Shown piece by piece: positions 10,609 through 23,058 of a stretch of DNA of 64,000 nucleotides. A model generated the notes under the pieces. It did not search any database. It worked only from the letters and a program-made list of their open reading frames with translations, and had not been told where the DNA came from. The DNA lies in contig NC_134085.1 of assembly GCF_000715075.1 (NCBI RefSeq), positions 133,500,060 to 133,564,059 of the forward strand, in the 5' to 3' direction. Made by a program: the position numbers and the translations under genes. Positions within the stretch are counted from its first letter, which is position 1. Each line of letters opens with the position of its first letter. The stretch comes from Nicotiana tabacum (lineage: Eukaryota > Streptophyta > Magnoliopsida > Solanales > Solanaceae).

Positions 10609-12511
10609 TGTCACGAACCAAATCGATGAGCCGCGACGGGCACCCGGTACCTTACTCAGTCGAGTACCAATTTAATGTATCTTTCTTATGACATGATCAT
10701 AGGTAAGTGGGCCAGAAGGGTCGTATGAGGTAAGAAGAATAGAACATGAGAGAACACTCGTAGATTGAACATAGGCCGACAAGGCCATACAATCTTTCAT
10801 ATACATGCCATATGTCTACAAGCCTCTAATAGTACATAAACGTCATAAATCCGGGACACAGCCCCGACGTACCAGTCAATACATGTCTAAATCATACTAA
10901 ACAAAAAAGCAACTCCGGAGCAAATGGTGCCCATCAACATCTTTCGCTGAGCTAATTGCCTACTTGGGGGACTCTCAACCTGTCTATCGGGACCTGTGGG
11001 CATGAAATGCAGCACCCCAAGGCAAAAAGGACGTTAGTAAAAATAATGTACCGAGTATGTAAGGAATGCAAATCAGTAAACAATAGACATGAGAGAAACA
11101 TGGAGTAAAAGACTCAATATGTATATCTGAATAGCTCTGTGAATCATTTAATATTATAATATCATGCATATGCGTATAAATGTCATATCATGCATGGGTA
11201 TATGCATTCATAACATTATCAAGCCTCTGAGAGTATCTCATCATATCATCTCTGCTACTGTGGGCAAATCATCAACGTATACTAGCTAATCAGGTGGTGG
11301 TGCGTATATAACGCCTAACCTTTTCCCATATCCCATATATATATATATGCGTATATAACGACATCTGGTCATGGATCAATGTAAATGAATGCAATGCATG
11401 AGGAGTACGTCAATAAAAAATTTCGGAGTGTTATAAGACCATTATGCCTTTGATTAATATTGTAAAATAAACTTTATCAACTTACGTATTTTCTGAGACC
11501 TATGAACAGATTATAGAATAATATGACACATGGGAATCAAGAACATAGGCATCTTTAGTATTTCTATTAATAGAGTCATTTATGAAAATTGTGCATTTGC
11601 TCGTTTCGTTTGTATCGTATAGATCATGCCAAAATAAAGAAGGGATAGCCTTAACATACCTGAGCCGATTCTCTTGACAATCCCTCTAATACACGTCTTT
11701 TGCGAAGAACACATCGAAGTAGGAGAAAATTCATATGATATTCTTGAGAAATATTGCACTGTACTCCCTTAAAATAGCAAAATCTCATTGCTATAACATC
11801 GGAGTCTCGTTTGAGTGAGAGATTGAAGCAACTCACGTTGCTAAATGAAGCTCACCTTTTTGAAGCCTTTCACATAGATGTAATACATCTTTATTTTGGA
11901 TTTAGAGATGGATTTTAAGTCTTGGTGGTGTGGGCTCCATCATTCAAGACTTGGTATCATATACCTTCTTTAAAATGTGCCACCTTTCCATTTAATTCAA
12001 GAGTCACTATATGGCATAGTGGGCTGCCACATTTGGGATCTCAATCAACTTATCCAAATAATTATTTACATAATTCCTTAATTGATTTGTTAATCCCCAA
12101 TTAATCCAAATTATCCACATAATTAGGAATTATCTCAAATTACTTAAAATACTACTTATTTTTAACACACCTTATACCGTCACTACCATGGTCATGTGTT
12201 ACCTTGTATGGCACTAGTCCATAAATACGGGGTATTGTAGCTTGGACCGTATTTTATCTCCAAATGTCAAACTTCGACGAAATTCACTTTTTTCGATTCT
12301 CTTACCCTCTTACCTTCATGAATTTACTTATCACTTGTTTGAAATAGCGTAATACTTATAATCTCAAAATAATCTCATTCCCGAGCTTACGTCGATTAAT
12401 CTTACGATGAAATGCTAACTTACGAAAATGCGGGATGTAACATCTCATTTCTGAGCTTTCATCAATTTACTTATAGCGTACTTTCACGTATGAAAACATG
12501 GGGGTGTAACA
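10609..12511 (+). mobile_element. Solo LTR of a gypsy element (1903 bp) with 5-bp target duplication
   Basis: The unit starts TGTCACGAACC and ends GGGTGTAACA, so it has TG...CA termini. It is flanked on the left by GGGGT (10604-10608) and on the right by GGGGT (12512-12516). No pol or gag lies inside, so it is an LTR left after recombination between the two LTRs of one element. It contains caggcaaaaaggacgttag and accgagtatgtaagg, which recur in the LTR at 45363-47986. A short TA microsatellite lies near 11335. Small frames inside are not genes. Confidence 0.88.
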
Positions 12512-12965
12512 GGGGTACATATTTATTTCGTGCTAAGGCATAACAACTTTTTATATGATTAAAACTTTTTAAGCCGAAAAAGGGAAAAAGCCACTCTTTT
12601 AAGGCCATATCGGCCCGATTCAAGAGCCTAAGTGCCATTATATTGTTGAGTTCGAGGATCCACCCTCGCCTAACCAAAACCTAAGGATTTCTTCTACTCC
12701 GAGTTCGAGCAAGTACTCACTCGATTATAGAGACTATACCAATCTGATTTCGATAACGCAAGGCAACGAAGTGAGTCAAAATTCTCACAAGATCTAAAGT
12801 ATATTAGAATTATCATAAGGTGAAAGGAAAACTCAGTTTTCACGAAACAGAAATCAGAGACAAATCAGAAAGAAAAGGGATCTTTCATATATGCAAAAAT
12901 ATTTACAAAGACCACTCAAGGACTTACACAAAAAATCCAAAAAAGAAGAAAAAATTCTAAAGTGC

Positions 12966-14579
12966 CTAATCTTCCCCAGGAGCCTCATCTTCATCTTCTC
13001 CGCTCCCGAATCCGCTCGCGCTCCCGGAGTCATCATCATCGGAAGAAAGCAGCGCTCTAGCATCGGCCTCAAGTATTTTCGCGTTCTCGATATCAGCGGC
13101 AAGGTTGAAGCCACGAGCATGAATATCCTCGAGAGTCTCTCTTCGAGATTGAAACTTGGCATGTTCAACAGCCCAATATAATCGAGTTTGGGCTGTGTCA
13201 GCCGCTGCCTTTGATCGAACTTGAGCAACTTCAGCATTAGCTCGATAGACGACCACCATCCCCTCAACTTTAACCATTATTCTTCCTGCCTCGGATGTGG
13301 CCTTTATAAGCTCGAGCCAAGCTCTCCTCCTTCATGCTTTGGAGTTGATGCTCAGCAGAAGATAGTTGGGCTCGAGCAGTATCTTTCCTCGAGGCGAGGC
13401 AGTCCATGTTCTGCCTCTACCCCAAAGTCTCTGCCTCCTTCATCTTGGCCTCCTTGTGAAGCTGCTCGATCTTCTCAGCCTTCTGCTGAACCTATAGGAT
13501 CAAAGTATTAGTCGTCATTCCCGAATCGATACATCGAACTTCTAAGAAAACTCTTCATTACATGTTCGATCAGGTTGGTCTGCTCTTTGTGAGCCTTAGC
13601 TAGTTCAGCTCGGAGGTCCTTGATCTCCTCTTCTTTTTTCCCACTGAAGAGTTTAAGGGCATCTTTCTCCTCTATGAGCCTTTTGAGATCGGCTTCACAC
13701 TGGTTCAGCTCAACCCGGGATTTTGAATACGCTTCCCGATGAAGCATCATGGCCTATAGAAAAAGAAAGAAAATCAGGCAAACGTAAAACTAATAACGGG
13801 AGCTGAAGTCTACCTGGTTCAGGAGTCATTGAGCCTCATCGAAAATGATCTATGCATCCAGATCGGAAACATCTTCGACCCTCGTGAAGCAGCCACTGAA
13901 TAAGCCATCCCCTTCATGAGTCGTTCCCACATCGGGGGTCTCCATAGCCTAGGCCTCTTGAATTTGCCCCTCAGAAAATGAGGGGAGGGGCAGCGAATCA
14001 TTAATATTGATTTCCCCAAGTAAGGCACTTGGGGCATTCTCTCCTTTTCGTAGTGCCTCGGAACCGGACCCTTCAGGCACACCTACCAATTATTCATCAC
14101 GGCGGGAGGCATCTTCAGCCTCCGATGACTCAGGGACTTTGTTCAGACCATCTTTCGAGATATCCTCGGTCCAAAGATAAGCCTCCTCTGCCATCACTAG
14201 CTCAGTTGCCTTTGAGGCTTCAGCGCTCCCCCTCTTTCGAGCAACCAACTCATAGTCACCATCTTCTTTCTCCTTTTTTTCATCTCGTAGTCGCTGGGGT
14301 ATGTAGGCAGGCAGAGCGGCGGTGTCATTCTTCAACTTACGAGCCTTGCTCTTTTTAGGCTTCGGATTTTCGGAGGGCAAGATCCTTTTTCTTCTCTTCT
14401 CCTTTGATGGCATCGGGACGGGGGCGGAACCTATGGTGGATCTGGCCTTGGGTTATTTTGTATTGGCAGTAGAAGTCGATGATAACGGGATCGACAGGGC
14501 CCAACATGAAAGGATAAGTGTAAACACTCAAAAACCCTTCCACGTGGGCAATAATGTCTTCCTCGGGAGATGGGATCAC
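12966..14579 (-). pseudogene. Antisense accessory ORF of the Tat element, main and C-terminal part
   Basis: Read on the minus strand, this continues the ORF that starts at 28670, after the Athila insertion is removed. It begins IPSPEEDIIAHVEGFLSVY and continues as a basic segment (KEKRRKRI, about 14400). A coiled coil follows (13508-13750, ELNQCEADLKRLIEEKDALK), then an acidic tail (SSDDDDSGSAS, about 13010) ending at a stop near 12966. The start resembles the plant 'putative gypsy type transposon' family, and Tat elements such as maize Grande carry such antisense ORFs. Its function is unknown. Frames shift several times, so it is not intact. Confidence 0.65.
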
Positions 14580-16051
14580 TGATAACTAGGGATTCTAGTT
14601 CATTTTTACACTCCTTTTTACTTTAGTTTTGATTAAAAATGTAGACAGATAGTCCCAAAGGCTTACATGTTATGCTTGTTTGCAGGGTTTGGTCAAAAAG
14701 GTGACAAGTAGTCAAAACCAGCTCAAAAAGGAGTGAAACCTGCACAAGTACCAAGAACAAATCAAGTCACTGTTGCAACATAAAATCAACTACAGCGGTC
14801 GCAGACCATTTAGTGCGGTCCGTGGTGGATAAGTTTAGAGAGGTGCAAGTTTAGAGGCTCAAGCATTGCGATCCGTGGAGGATTTCTCGCAGCCGCAATC
14901 CATTTTACGCGGTCTTCGGAGAGGGGATTCAGAGAGCTAGAGTTTTGAAGATTGGATGTTATTGTAGTCCGCAGTCCATTTTGTGCGGACCATAGTGTAT
15001 TTTATGTGGCCCGCGGCGAGATTCAGAGAATGAAAAGTCAAGCCAAAAAGCCTCATCGCAGTCCGATGCATTTTATGCGGACCGCGGTACCTCCATCAGG
15101 GGTATTTTTGTCCAGAAAATTCGTCCTTATATAAATACTTTCTTTTCACATTTTAGGGCATCTGTTAGAATCTAGAGCACGTGAACGGTGGTTTAGTTCC
15201 ATTTTGAGTAATTTGTAGCTAGTCTAACACTAAATCTTCATTATCTTAGTTTGTAATCAAATTATATGGGTTATTCTTCATCTATTTATCTGATTTCTTC
15301 CATTATTATGAGTAGCTAGACCCATTAGCTAGGTTATGGCTCAACCCTAGTATGTGTATTTGATGGGTCTTTTGATTTAAGGCTTAGATTTTATGAGTAG
15401 TTGATATTTGGACTAATTTGTGTTTTTCATGTTGAATTAGTGGTTGCAAACACTAATTTGTGCATTTTTGACTTGAGCTCTTCTTGAGAAAGAGGGCTTG
15501 AGTCTAGGAAAATCAGTCCAACAAGGAATTGGGGTGTATTCAAGAGATTGATAGCCCCAATTAAAGGATTAAACTTAGAGATAGTGATACCCGACTTGAG
15601 CCTATATTGCTTGTACAATTTTGACACCCACTTGTTCTTGAGAAAGTTAATTAGGGCAAAGTCACTCAAGCTACCGATAGGCATAGAGTGAGTAGTTTCG
15701 TGCATTGGCTATATTACAATCCCCAACATAACAACTTTGCCTTAGGCTTTAGATCCCGTCAAGTATTCACCTAGGAGAAAGTCACTTCCCTAGTGCCTCT
15801 TTTACCATTTAGAAAACCTTACAAGCATTTATTTTTAGTTTAATTTAACATCTTATTAGCATAATATTAGAAGTAACAAACAAATAATTATGATTGGAAT
15901 AGTAATTAAGAGCACTACACACTGCTAGTTTGGATAGGAATCCAAATCCCAATTAATCTAGCTTCATGTGGATTCGATCCCAACTATCTCGGGTAAAGGC
16001 TGCTTCGACCGCTCTTGCCATTTTGTAGTGGTATAGGGTTGGCTCTGTTCA
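14580..16051 (+). repeat. Athila 5' LTR (1472 bp)
   Basis: It starts TGATAACTAGGG and ends GGCTCTGTTCA. It is nearly collinear with the 3' LTR at 26873-28408 but lacks a short segment near 14790 and another near 15025 that the 3' copy retains. A cluster of gcggtccgc-type motifs (14800-15085) precedes a TATA box at 15128-15137. Confidence 0.9.
15128..15137 (+). promoter_or_regulatory. TATA box of Athila 5' LTR
   Basis: The sequence tatataaata lies in the LTR downstream of the gcggtccgc motif cluster. The 3' LTR has the matching tgtataaata at 27482-27491. It is the likely promoter for the element transcript. Confidence 0.6.
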
Positions 16052-16056
16052 CTTTT

Positions 16057-16075
16057 TGGCACCGTTGTCAGGAGC
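16057..16075 (+). other. Athila primer binding site
   Basis: The sequence tggcaccgttgtcaggagc lies five bases after the LTR end. It resembles the tRNA-Asp-complementary site used by Athila elements (tggcgccgttgccgggga) with a few transitions. Confidence 0.7.
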
Positions 16076-16169
16076 TAACGGTTTTGTCTATCTATCTAAA
16101 TAGTTTTGCGTATTATTATTCTTCCCTTTTGTGTTACTAATTTGTGTGTGTCGCAAATTCAGGTACAAA

Positions 16170-17580
16170 ATGGCAGCAAACAATGCACCTCTTGGAGATC
16201 TTCCGTCGGGGGAGGAGGCAGATGACAAATTGATGATGATGTTCCTATAGTACCTCAAGGACAAAGGAGAGGCTGCCAGGCCAATGATAATGTTCCAGAC
16301 CCTCCCCCGCCACCTCCAAGAGTGCTCCTCGAGTGCTTCCCAACCAAGGATATGCTAGCGTAATTGTCCCACCCCGGATCCGGGCGGACAATTTTCAAAT
16401 AACAAATGTGATGCTGACACTGTTGGAGCAACAAGGGTATTTCACGGGTGCTCCCCATCAGAATGATTACAAATATCTTAAGGGTTTCGTGGATACCTAT
16501 TGGGGGAGCAAGCAAATAAATGTGTCTGAGGATGCACTTCGGTTGAGATTATTCCCTTTCTCACTTAGAGGGAAGGCTTTGGATTGGCTTGAGTGGCTTC
16601 CCAACCATTCTATCATACTTAGGATGAGTTGGCGGATAAATTCATTGCAAAGTTTTTCTCGCTGGGGCACATGGCAACTTTGAGGGATAAAATCTTAACT
16701 TTCAAGCAGGAGCCCAACGAACCACTACATGAGATATGGGAGAGATACTGGACCATGGTAAAGGAATATCCCAACAATTATATGATTGAGGCAATAATAC
16801 AACAAACATTCTACTGGGGCATTAACACAACAAATCAGTGCATAGTGAACCAACTCGCCGGGGGCAATTTCGTGAACACACTATATGACAAGGCTAATGC
16901 AATATTGGATGAGATGGCTGACACGTCCTCTACTTGGCAAAGTAGAGCAAATGTGTCACAGGGTGATCCCACGGTCATTCACTTGCACAAAGAGCTTCCT
17001 GATCATGGGCAGGCAATAGCAGAACTGACAACCACAATGAACCAGCTAGCAAAGGCATAATTACAGCAGGTTCAAACTCCACGACAAGTGAATGCTATGG
17101 AGGGTGTCAACATGTCAGTGAACAAAATAAGACAAAGAGGTCAACAGAACCAAGGGAGTCCGGATCAATATGACCAAGATGGTGGTCAGTTCCAAGATGA
17201 TGGTTTTGATGAGCAGAATGAAGAAGTGTAATACGTGAACAACTATCAGGGCCAAATAGGAAATTCTTCCAAGCAACAACAATGGAGACCCCAAAGCAAT
17301 TGGGGAAATCAAAAACAAGGGAATAGTAATTGGGGGAACAACAACCAAAATGCAAATTGGGGCAACCAGAACAATCAGGGTAATTGGAGTGGAAACAACA
17401 ACAACAACTAGGGTGGAAACATCAGGGTGGTTGGAACAATGGCAACCAAGGAAATCGGGGGCAAGGCTTTCAAAGGTCCCTAATGTATCAACAACCGAAC
17501 AATCCACCCTCCATTTCCATCCCAAGGTCCTAGTTTTTTCCAACAATGAAATGGGGAGAATTGAAATGATGTTTGAATAG
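16170..17580 (+). pseudogene. Athila gag, frameshifted
   Basis: Gag would form the particle that packages element RNA. The start is taken at the ATG at 16170 (MAANNAPLGDL), just after an aaattcag/gtac junction. A stop follows at about 16248. Capsid-like sequence resumes at 16333-16683 (VSEDALRLRLFPFSL) and 16629-17060 (ADKFIAKFF, then ILTFKQEPNEPLHEIWERY), in different frames. The region 17260-17460 encodes an Asn/Gly/Gln-rich segment (NQNNQGNWSGNNNN). At least three frame breaks are needed to join the parts. Confidence 0.75.
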
Positions 17581-19271
17581 ATGATGAAAAAGAATGCTGA
17601 CTCTAATGCCCAGTTGTCTTCCCACACTACTTCAATCAGAAACTTGGAGGTTCAATTAGGCCAATTCTCACAATCCTTGAATACTCACCCTAAGGGGGCT
17701 CTACCTAGTGATACGGTAGTAAACTCGAAGGGTGGAAAAAATTCCGGGCATGTAATGGCAATAACTACAAGAAGTGGACGAGGCGGTGATGTGAATGCCT
17801 CCAAACAAAAAGAAATTTTGAGTGATGAAGTTGAGTTGCAAGAGGATGAGATTCCTTTGGTGGTTGAAAATGTGATTGATGAGAACGTGAATGAGGAAGT
17901 GAGGATTGATATCCAAGATGCCGAGGTGGAAACTCAGAATGACATAAACCCATCTAGGGAACACGTAATAGACATACCGAAAACGGTTGTGCCTCAAGTA
18001 ATGGATCCTTTGCCAAGGTCACCTCCACCTTATCCTCAAAGGCTCGCGAAGCAGAAAAATGAGAATCAGTTTAAGAAATTTGTTGACATGATGAAGAGCT
18101 TATCCATTAATGTGCCTTTAGTGGAGGCTCTAGAGCAAATGCCGGGTTATGCTAAATTCATGAAAGACTTGATGACAAAGAAAAGATCCATGGATTGTGA
18201 AACTATCAAGATGACCCACCAAGTTAGTGCAATAGTGCACTCAATTGCCCCGAAGCTAGAAGATCCCGGTGCTTTCACCATTCCTTGCACCATTGGGAGT
18301 ACAGACTTTGCAAAAGCTCTATATGTTTTGGGGTCAAGTATCAACTTGATGCCCTCCTCAATTTTCATGACTTTGGTATTGGGAAACCGAGGCCGACTTC
18401 CATAAGAGTGCAAATGGCGGATAGAACGATGAAGAGACCATTGGGTATAATTGATGATGTTCTTGTCCGGGTGGACAAATTTATCTTGCTAGCTGATTTT
18501 GTGATCTTGGATTATGAGGTAGATTATGAGGTTCTGATCATATTGAGAAGACCTTTCCTTGCAACTGGGAAGGCCTTAGTTGATGTGAAAGTAGGGGAAC
18601 TCACCTTCCGGGTGGGTGATGAGAAAGTGGCCTTTCATGTGTGTAAGTCAATGAAGCAGCCCAACAGTTTTGAAGTGTGCTCTTTTGTGGATCTTGTTAC
18701 GGCAGTGATAGTTAATGATACTAGTGCAATGATCAATATGGAGGACCCTCTAGAGGCGGTATTGTTGAATCTTGATGTAAATGAGGATGAAGGTCGGGTG
18801 GAGTGCGTCATTGCTTTACATGGAATGGGATTTTACTCTTATAAGCCTAAAAAACTCTTTTTGGATCTTGAGAACAGGAAGACTCCACCAACAAAGCCCT
18901 CAATCGAGGAACCTCTGGTGTTGGAGTTGAAGCCATTGCCTCCACTCCTCAGGTATGAATTCTTAGGCCCTAGTTCAACTTTGCCAGTTATTCTTTCCTC
19001 TTATCTTACTAACATGCAGGTAGATGCCACATTGGAGGTGCTCCAAAAGTGAAAGAAGGCAATTGGATGGACCTTAGCTGATATTCGGCGGATAAGCCCC
19101 GCCTTTTATATGCACAAGATTATTCTTGAAGATGATGCAAATCCCTCCTTGGAACATAAAAGGAGGTTGAACGAGTCAATGCAAGAAGTTGTGAAAAAGG
19201 AGGTGATCAAGTGGTTGAATGCTGGGGTTGTATACCCCATCTCTGATAGCTCTTGGACTTCGCCGGTGTAA
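17581..19271 (+). pseudogene. Athila gag C-terminus, protease and start of RT region, broken
   Basis: 17581-18405 reads an acidic linker, a proline-rich stretch (PRSPPPYPQRLAKQK) and the beginning of an aspartic protease (PGAFTIPCTIG, then VLGSSINLMPSS where DLGASINLMP is usual, so the catalytic D reads V). The frame then shifts near 18300-18410 and continues to about 19049 (RRPFLATGKALVDVKVGEL). A TGA stop lies at 19050-19052. The same frame continues through the segment before RT until two adjacent stops, TAA TGA, at 19269-19274. Confidence 0.75.
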
Positions 19272-19274
19272 TGA

Positions 19275-20470
19275 GTGCCGAAGAAGGGTGGTATGACCGT
19301 GGTTACCAATTCACAAAATGAGTTGATTCCTACCAGGACTGTCACCGGGTGGAGGGTGTACGTGGATTACCGCAAGTTGAATAAAGTGACCTGCAAGGAT
19401 TACTTTCCATTGCCTTTTCTTGATCAGATGCTAGAAAGACTTGCTACGCATGCCTTCTACTGTTTCTTGGATGGATATTCTAGGTACAACCAAATTTTGG
19501 TTGCTCTGAAAGAACAGGAGAAGACCACCTTCACTTGTCCATATGACACATTTGCTTATTCTAGGATGCCATTTGGGTTGTGTAATGCACCGGCTACATT
19601 TCAGTGGTGTATGATGGCCATATTCACCGACATGGTGAAATATAGTTTGGAGATATTCATGGACAACTTCAGTGTTGTGGGTGACTCGTTTGATGAATGT
19701 TTGGAAAATCTTGATAGAGCGTTGACCCGTTGTGAAGAAACCAATCTTGTGCTTAATTGGGAGAAATGCCGCTTCATGGTTGAGGAGGGCATAGTCCTTG
19801 GCCATAATATTTCAAAGCATGGTATAGAGGTGGATAAAGCAAAAATTGAAGTGATTTCAAGACTCCCTCCCCTACTTCTATTAAGGGGGTTAGAAGTTTT
19901 CTTGGGCATGCGGGGTTCTACCGGAGATTTATCAAAGTCTTTTCGATGGTAGTGAATCCCTTGTGCAAGTTATTGGAAAAAGATGCCAAATTCGTGTTTA
20001 ATGAGGGATGTATGCAAGCCTTTGAACTTCTCAAGCACAAGTTGACCACCACTCCTATTATTACCTCACCTAATTGGAGCTTGCCTTTCGAGCTAATGTG
20101 TGACACGAGTGATGTTGCGGTTGGGGCAGTCTTGGGTCAAAGAGTGAACAAAATGTTTCATTCAGTGTACTAAGCGAGCAAGACAGTGAATGATGCTCAA
20201 GTGAACTACACGGTGACTGAAAAAAGAGCTTTTGGCTATTGTGTTCACAATGGAGAAATTTCGGTCGTATCTCATGGGTGCCAAGGTCATAGTTCATACC
20301 GATCATGTCGTACTCTGATACTTGATGACGAAGAAGGATTCCAAAGCTAGGTTGATGCGATGGGTCTTGTTACTTTAAGAGTTTGATTTGGATGATTTGG
20401 AGATTGTGGACTGGAAGGGTAGTAAAAACCAAGTGACGGACCACTTGTATCGCTTGGAGGAGGAGGGGAG
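19275..20470 (+). pseudogene. Athila reverse transcriptase and RNase H, broken
   Basis: RT reads WRVYVDYRKLNKVTCKD, FLDGYSRYNQI, MPFGLCNAPATFQ and FMDNFSV (at about 19650, where the YxDD-type box lies) and then LVLNWEKCRFMV. The frame is lost near 19890-19945. RNase H follows (LMCDTSDVAVGAVLGQ at about 20095, then TEKRA/ELLAIV around 20220). Stops lie at about 20171 and at TGA near 20316. The order RT, RNase H, integrase is the normal gypsy order. Confidence 0.8.
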
Positions 20471-21824
20471 GCCTCGTGATGGCCTAGAGATCAATGATTC
20501 ATTTCCCGATGAGCAACTCCTTTCTGTGTCGGTGAATGGTATGCCATGGTTTGCGGACATTGCTAATTTCCTTGTGACTGGTATAATCCCATGTGATCTC
20601 TCTTCTAACCAAAGGAAGAAGCTCAAACGGGATAGTTTGGACTTCTATTGGGATGAGTCGTACTTGTTCAAGATATGCGCTGATGGTGTGATCCGAAGGT
20701 ATGTCTCGAAGGAGGAGCAATTGAGTATCTTAGAGGCTTGTCATTCCTCTCCCTATGGTGGCCATCATGGCAGGGCGAGGACCTCTTCGAAGGTTCTTAG
20801 TTGTGGGTTTTACTGGCCAACTTTGTACAAAGATGCAAGTGAACTTGTAAAGAGATGCGACGAATGTCAAAGAGTGGGTGGAATTTCGAAGAAATATGAG
20901 ATGCCTCTCAATACTATCCTTAAAGTTGATATTTTTGATGTGTGGGGCATTGATTTCATGGGTCTGTTTGTTAGTTCGTGTGGGAACACATAAATTTTAG
21001 CAGTAGTTGACTATGTTTCAAAGTGGGTTACAGCCGTGGATTTACCCAATAATAAGGCCCAGAGTGTTATTGCGTTTCTCGAGAAGAGCATTTTTACTAG
21101 GTTTGGCACTCCTCGTGCAATCATAAGTGATGGGGGGTCTCATTTTTGTAATCGAGCTTTTGACACTTTGCTTGCAAAGTATGGTGTCAATCACAAAGTG
21201 TCTACTCCTTATCATCCTCAGGCGAGTGGCCAAGTTGAAGTCTCAAACAGGGAAATCAAGAGTATATTGTCAAAGACGGTCAATGCAAATAGGACCGATT
21301 GGTCAAAGAAATTAGATGATGCTCTATGGGCTTATAGGACTGCTTACAAGAACCTGATTGGTATGTCTATGTACCGGTTGGTGTTTGGGAAAGCTTGCCA
21401 TCTACCGGTTGAATTAGAGCACTAGGCCATGTGGGCTTTGAGGAAGCTGAATCTTGAATGGGATGTGGCAGCAACTCTTCGTGTAGAGTAGCTTAATGAA
21501 CTTGATGAATTCCGATTCCATGCCTATTCTAGTTCATCCTTGTATAAGGACAAGATAAAGTATATTCATGATAAGTATGCTCGTGGGAAGGAGTTCAAAG
21601 TGAGTGATTTGGTTCTCTTGTTCAACTTTTGGTTACGTCTGTTTCCGAGAAAGCTTAAGTCGAAATGGTGTGGACCCTTTGAAGTGGTGTTTGTGACTTC
21701 GTTTGGTGCACTTGACTTGAAAAACAAAACTGGAGAGGTCTTCAGAGTTAATGGGCACAGAGTCAAGCACTACCTTGGCAAGATTGATGATAGCCACGTG
21801 ATGGCACTAATCCATCTAAAGTGA
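20471..21824 (+). pseudogene. Athila integrase, in-frame stops
   Basis: A single frame runs from about 20388 to 21824 with three internal stops (about 20991, 21423 and 21489). The HHCC zinc motif reads CHSSPYGGHHG and CDECQRVGG. The DDE residues are all present: D in WGIDFMG (20947), D in ISDGGSHF (21127) and E in [13 protein letters not shown] (21230). The C-terminus reads KSKWCGPFEVV and ends with a stop at about 21822. Only stop codons, not catalytic substitutions, disable it. Confidence 0.85.
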
Positions 21825-23058
21825 TTTGATGGTAACCTGTGTCGTGCTGCGATGTTAAATCAGGCGCTTCTTGGAAGGCAACCCATATGTCTTTCTTTTT
21901 GTTTTTTTTTTTATTTTCTTTTTAGTGTAGGATTTGCTTTTGGTCTAACTGGTTGTGAGATGTGTATCGGATTGTTTTGATGCAGTGCAGAACTAAACTG
22001 GAAAAATGATGCACTCTCTGAAGTTTGGACTGTTGCCGCAATGCATTTTTTGCGGCCGCAATGGCCTTGTTTTAGGGGAAAAATTTCATTGCGGTACGCA
22101 ATGTTGATTGATAAAAAGTGGGGGTTCTCTGAAGTTGTCACCGCGACCACATTGCATTTCTTGCGGTCCGCGGTATCCTACTGCGGCCGCAGAACAATTT
22201 GTGCGGTCCGCAGTGCCTGTCTCCCCAGTGCTTCATATTTTTTAGTATCGCAGATCGCGGTACATTTTGTGTGATGGGTAAGTATAGTGGGTCCCAGGTC
22301 CTTTTTCTATAAATAGGACCTCAGGCCCTCATTTACCCTTTTCGCACTTTTGCTTCCTAAATAGTAAAAATTACTATTCATCCTAGCCCTAAGCACAAAT
22401 TTCAAACATTGTCTCTCAATCATCTGTGTGCATCTCATCTCTGGTACTCCAAATTTTTCCTAATCTTTAATTTTGTTTTGTTTTATTTTAATTTGTTAGT
22501 TACTATTTCTTTTCTTCCCTTTTTCTTTTAATTTGTAGCGTAGGATTACTTAATGATGTTTAAATTAGGGTTAATTAGTGAAGAATGATGATTAACTACC
22601 TAGGGGATTAATAATACGTGAATTTAGGCTAAAAACGAGATAAACTTGAAACCCTAGGTTGGTGTTCCTGAGTAAGGCTTACCGTGGTACGCGGTGCCTC
22701 ACTGTGGTCCGCAGTGCCTCTCTGCGGTCCGCGATGCCATTTTGTGCAGACCAAGGCAGTAAAACTTCAGAGAGGTGAATGTTGAGGACCGCAGCTGCGG
22801 ACGATTTTTTGCGGTCCGCAGTGCCTTACCGCGGCCGCATAACAATTCTTGCGGTCCGCGGTGCCCTGAATCAGAGAGTGGTATTCTGATCCCTCCTCAA
22901 TGCGGACAGCGGTGCCATATTGTGCGGTTTGTGATGATCCCTTTATAGCCGCATTGCTTTTTATGCGGTCCGCAGTCAACTGCCTGCAATTATATTATTC
23001 ATTGATTCTTCTAATATTGTGATACTAACAGGCTTTAACTGAATTCCACTTGCAGATA
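21825..23058 (+). promoter_or_regulatory. Region between pol and ORF3: motif clusters, TATA box, splice acceptor
   Basis: No gene is seen. Two clusters of gcggtccgc/gcggccgc motifs (22030-22270 and 22680-22980) resemble the cluster in the LTR. A TATA-like tataaata sits at 22308-22315, just after the first cluster. A good 3' splice site (ctaac branch-like sequence, then cacttgcag, with AG at 23054-23055) lies four bases before the ATG of ORF3. This suggests ORF3 is expressed from its own promoter, from a spliced transcript, or both. Confidence 0.5.
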
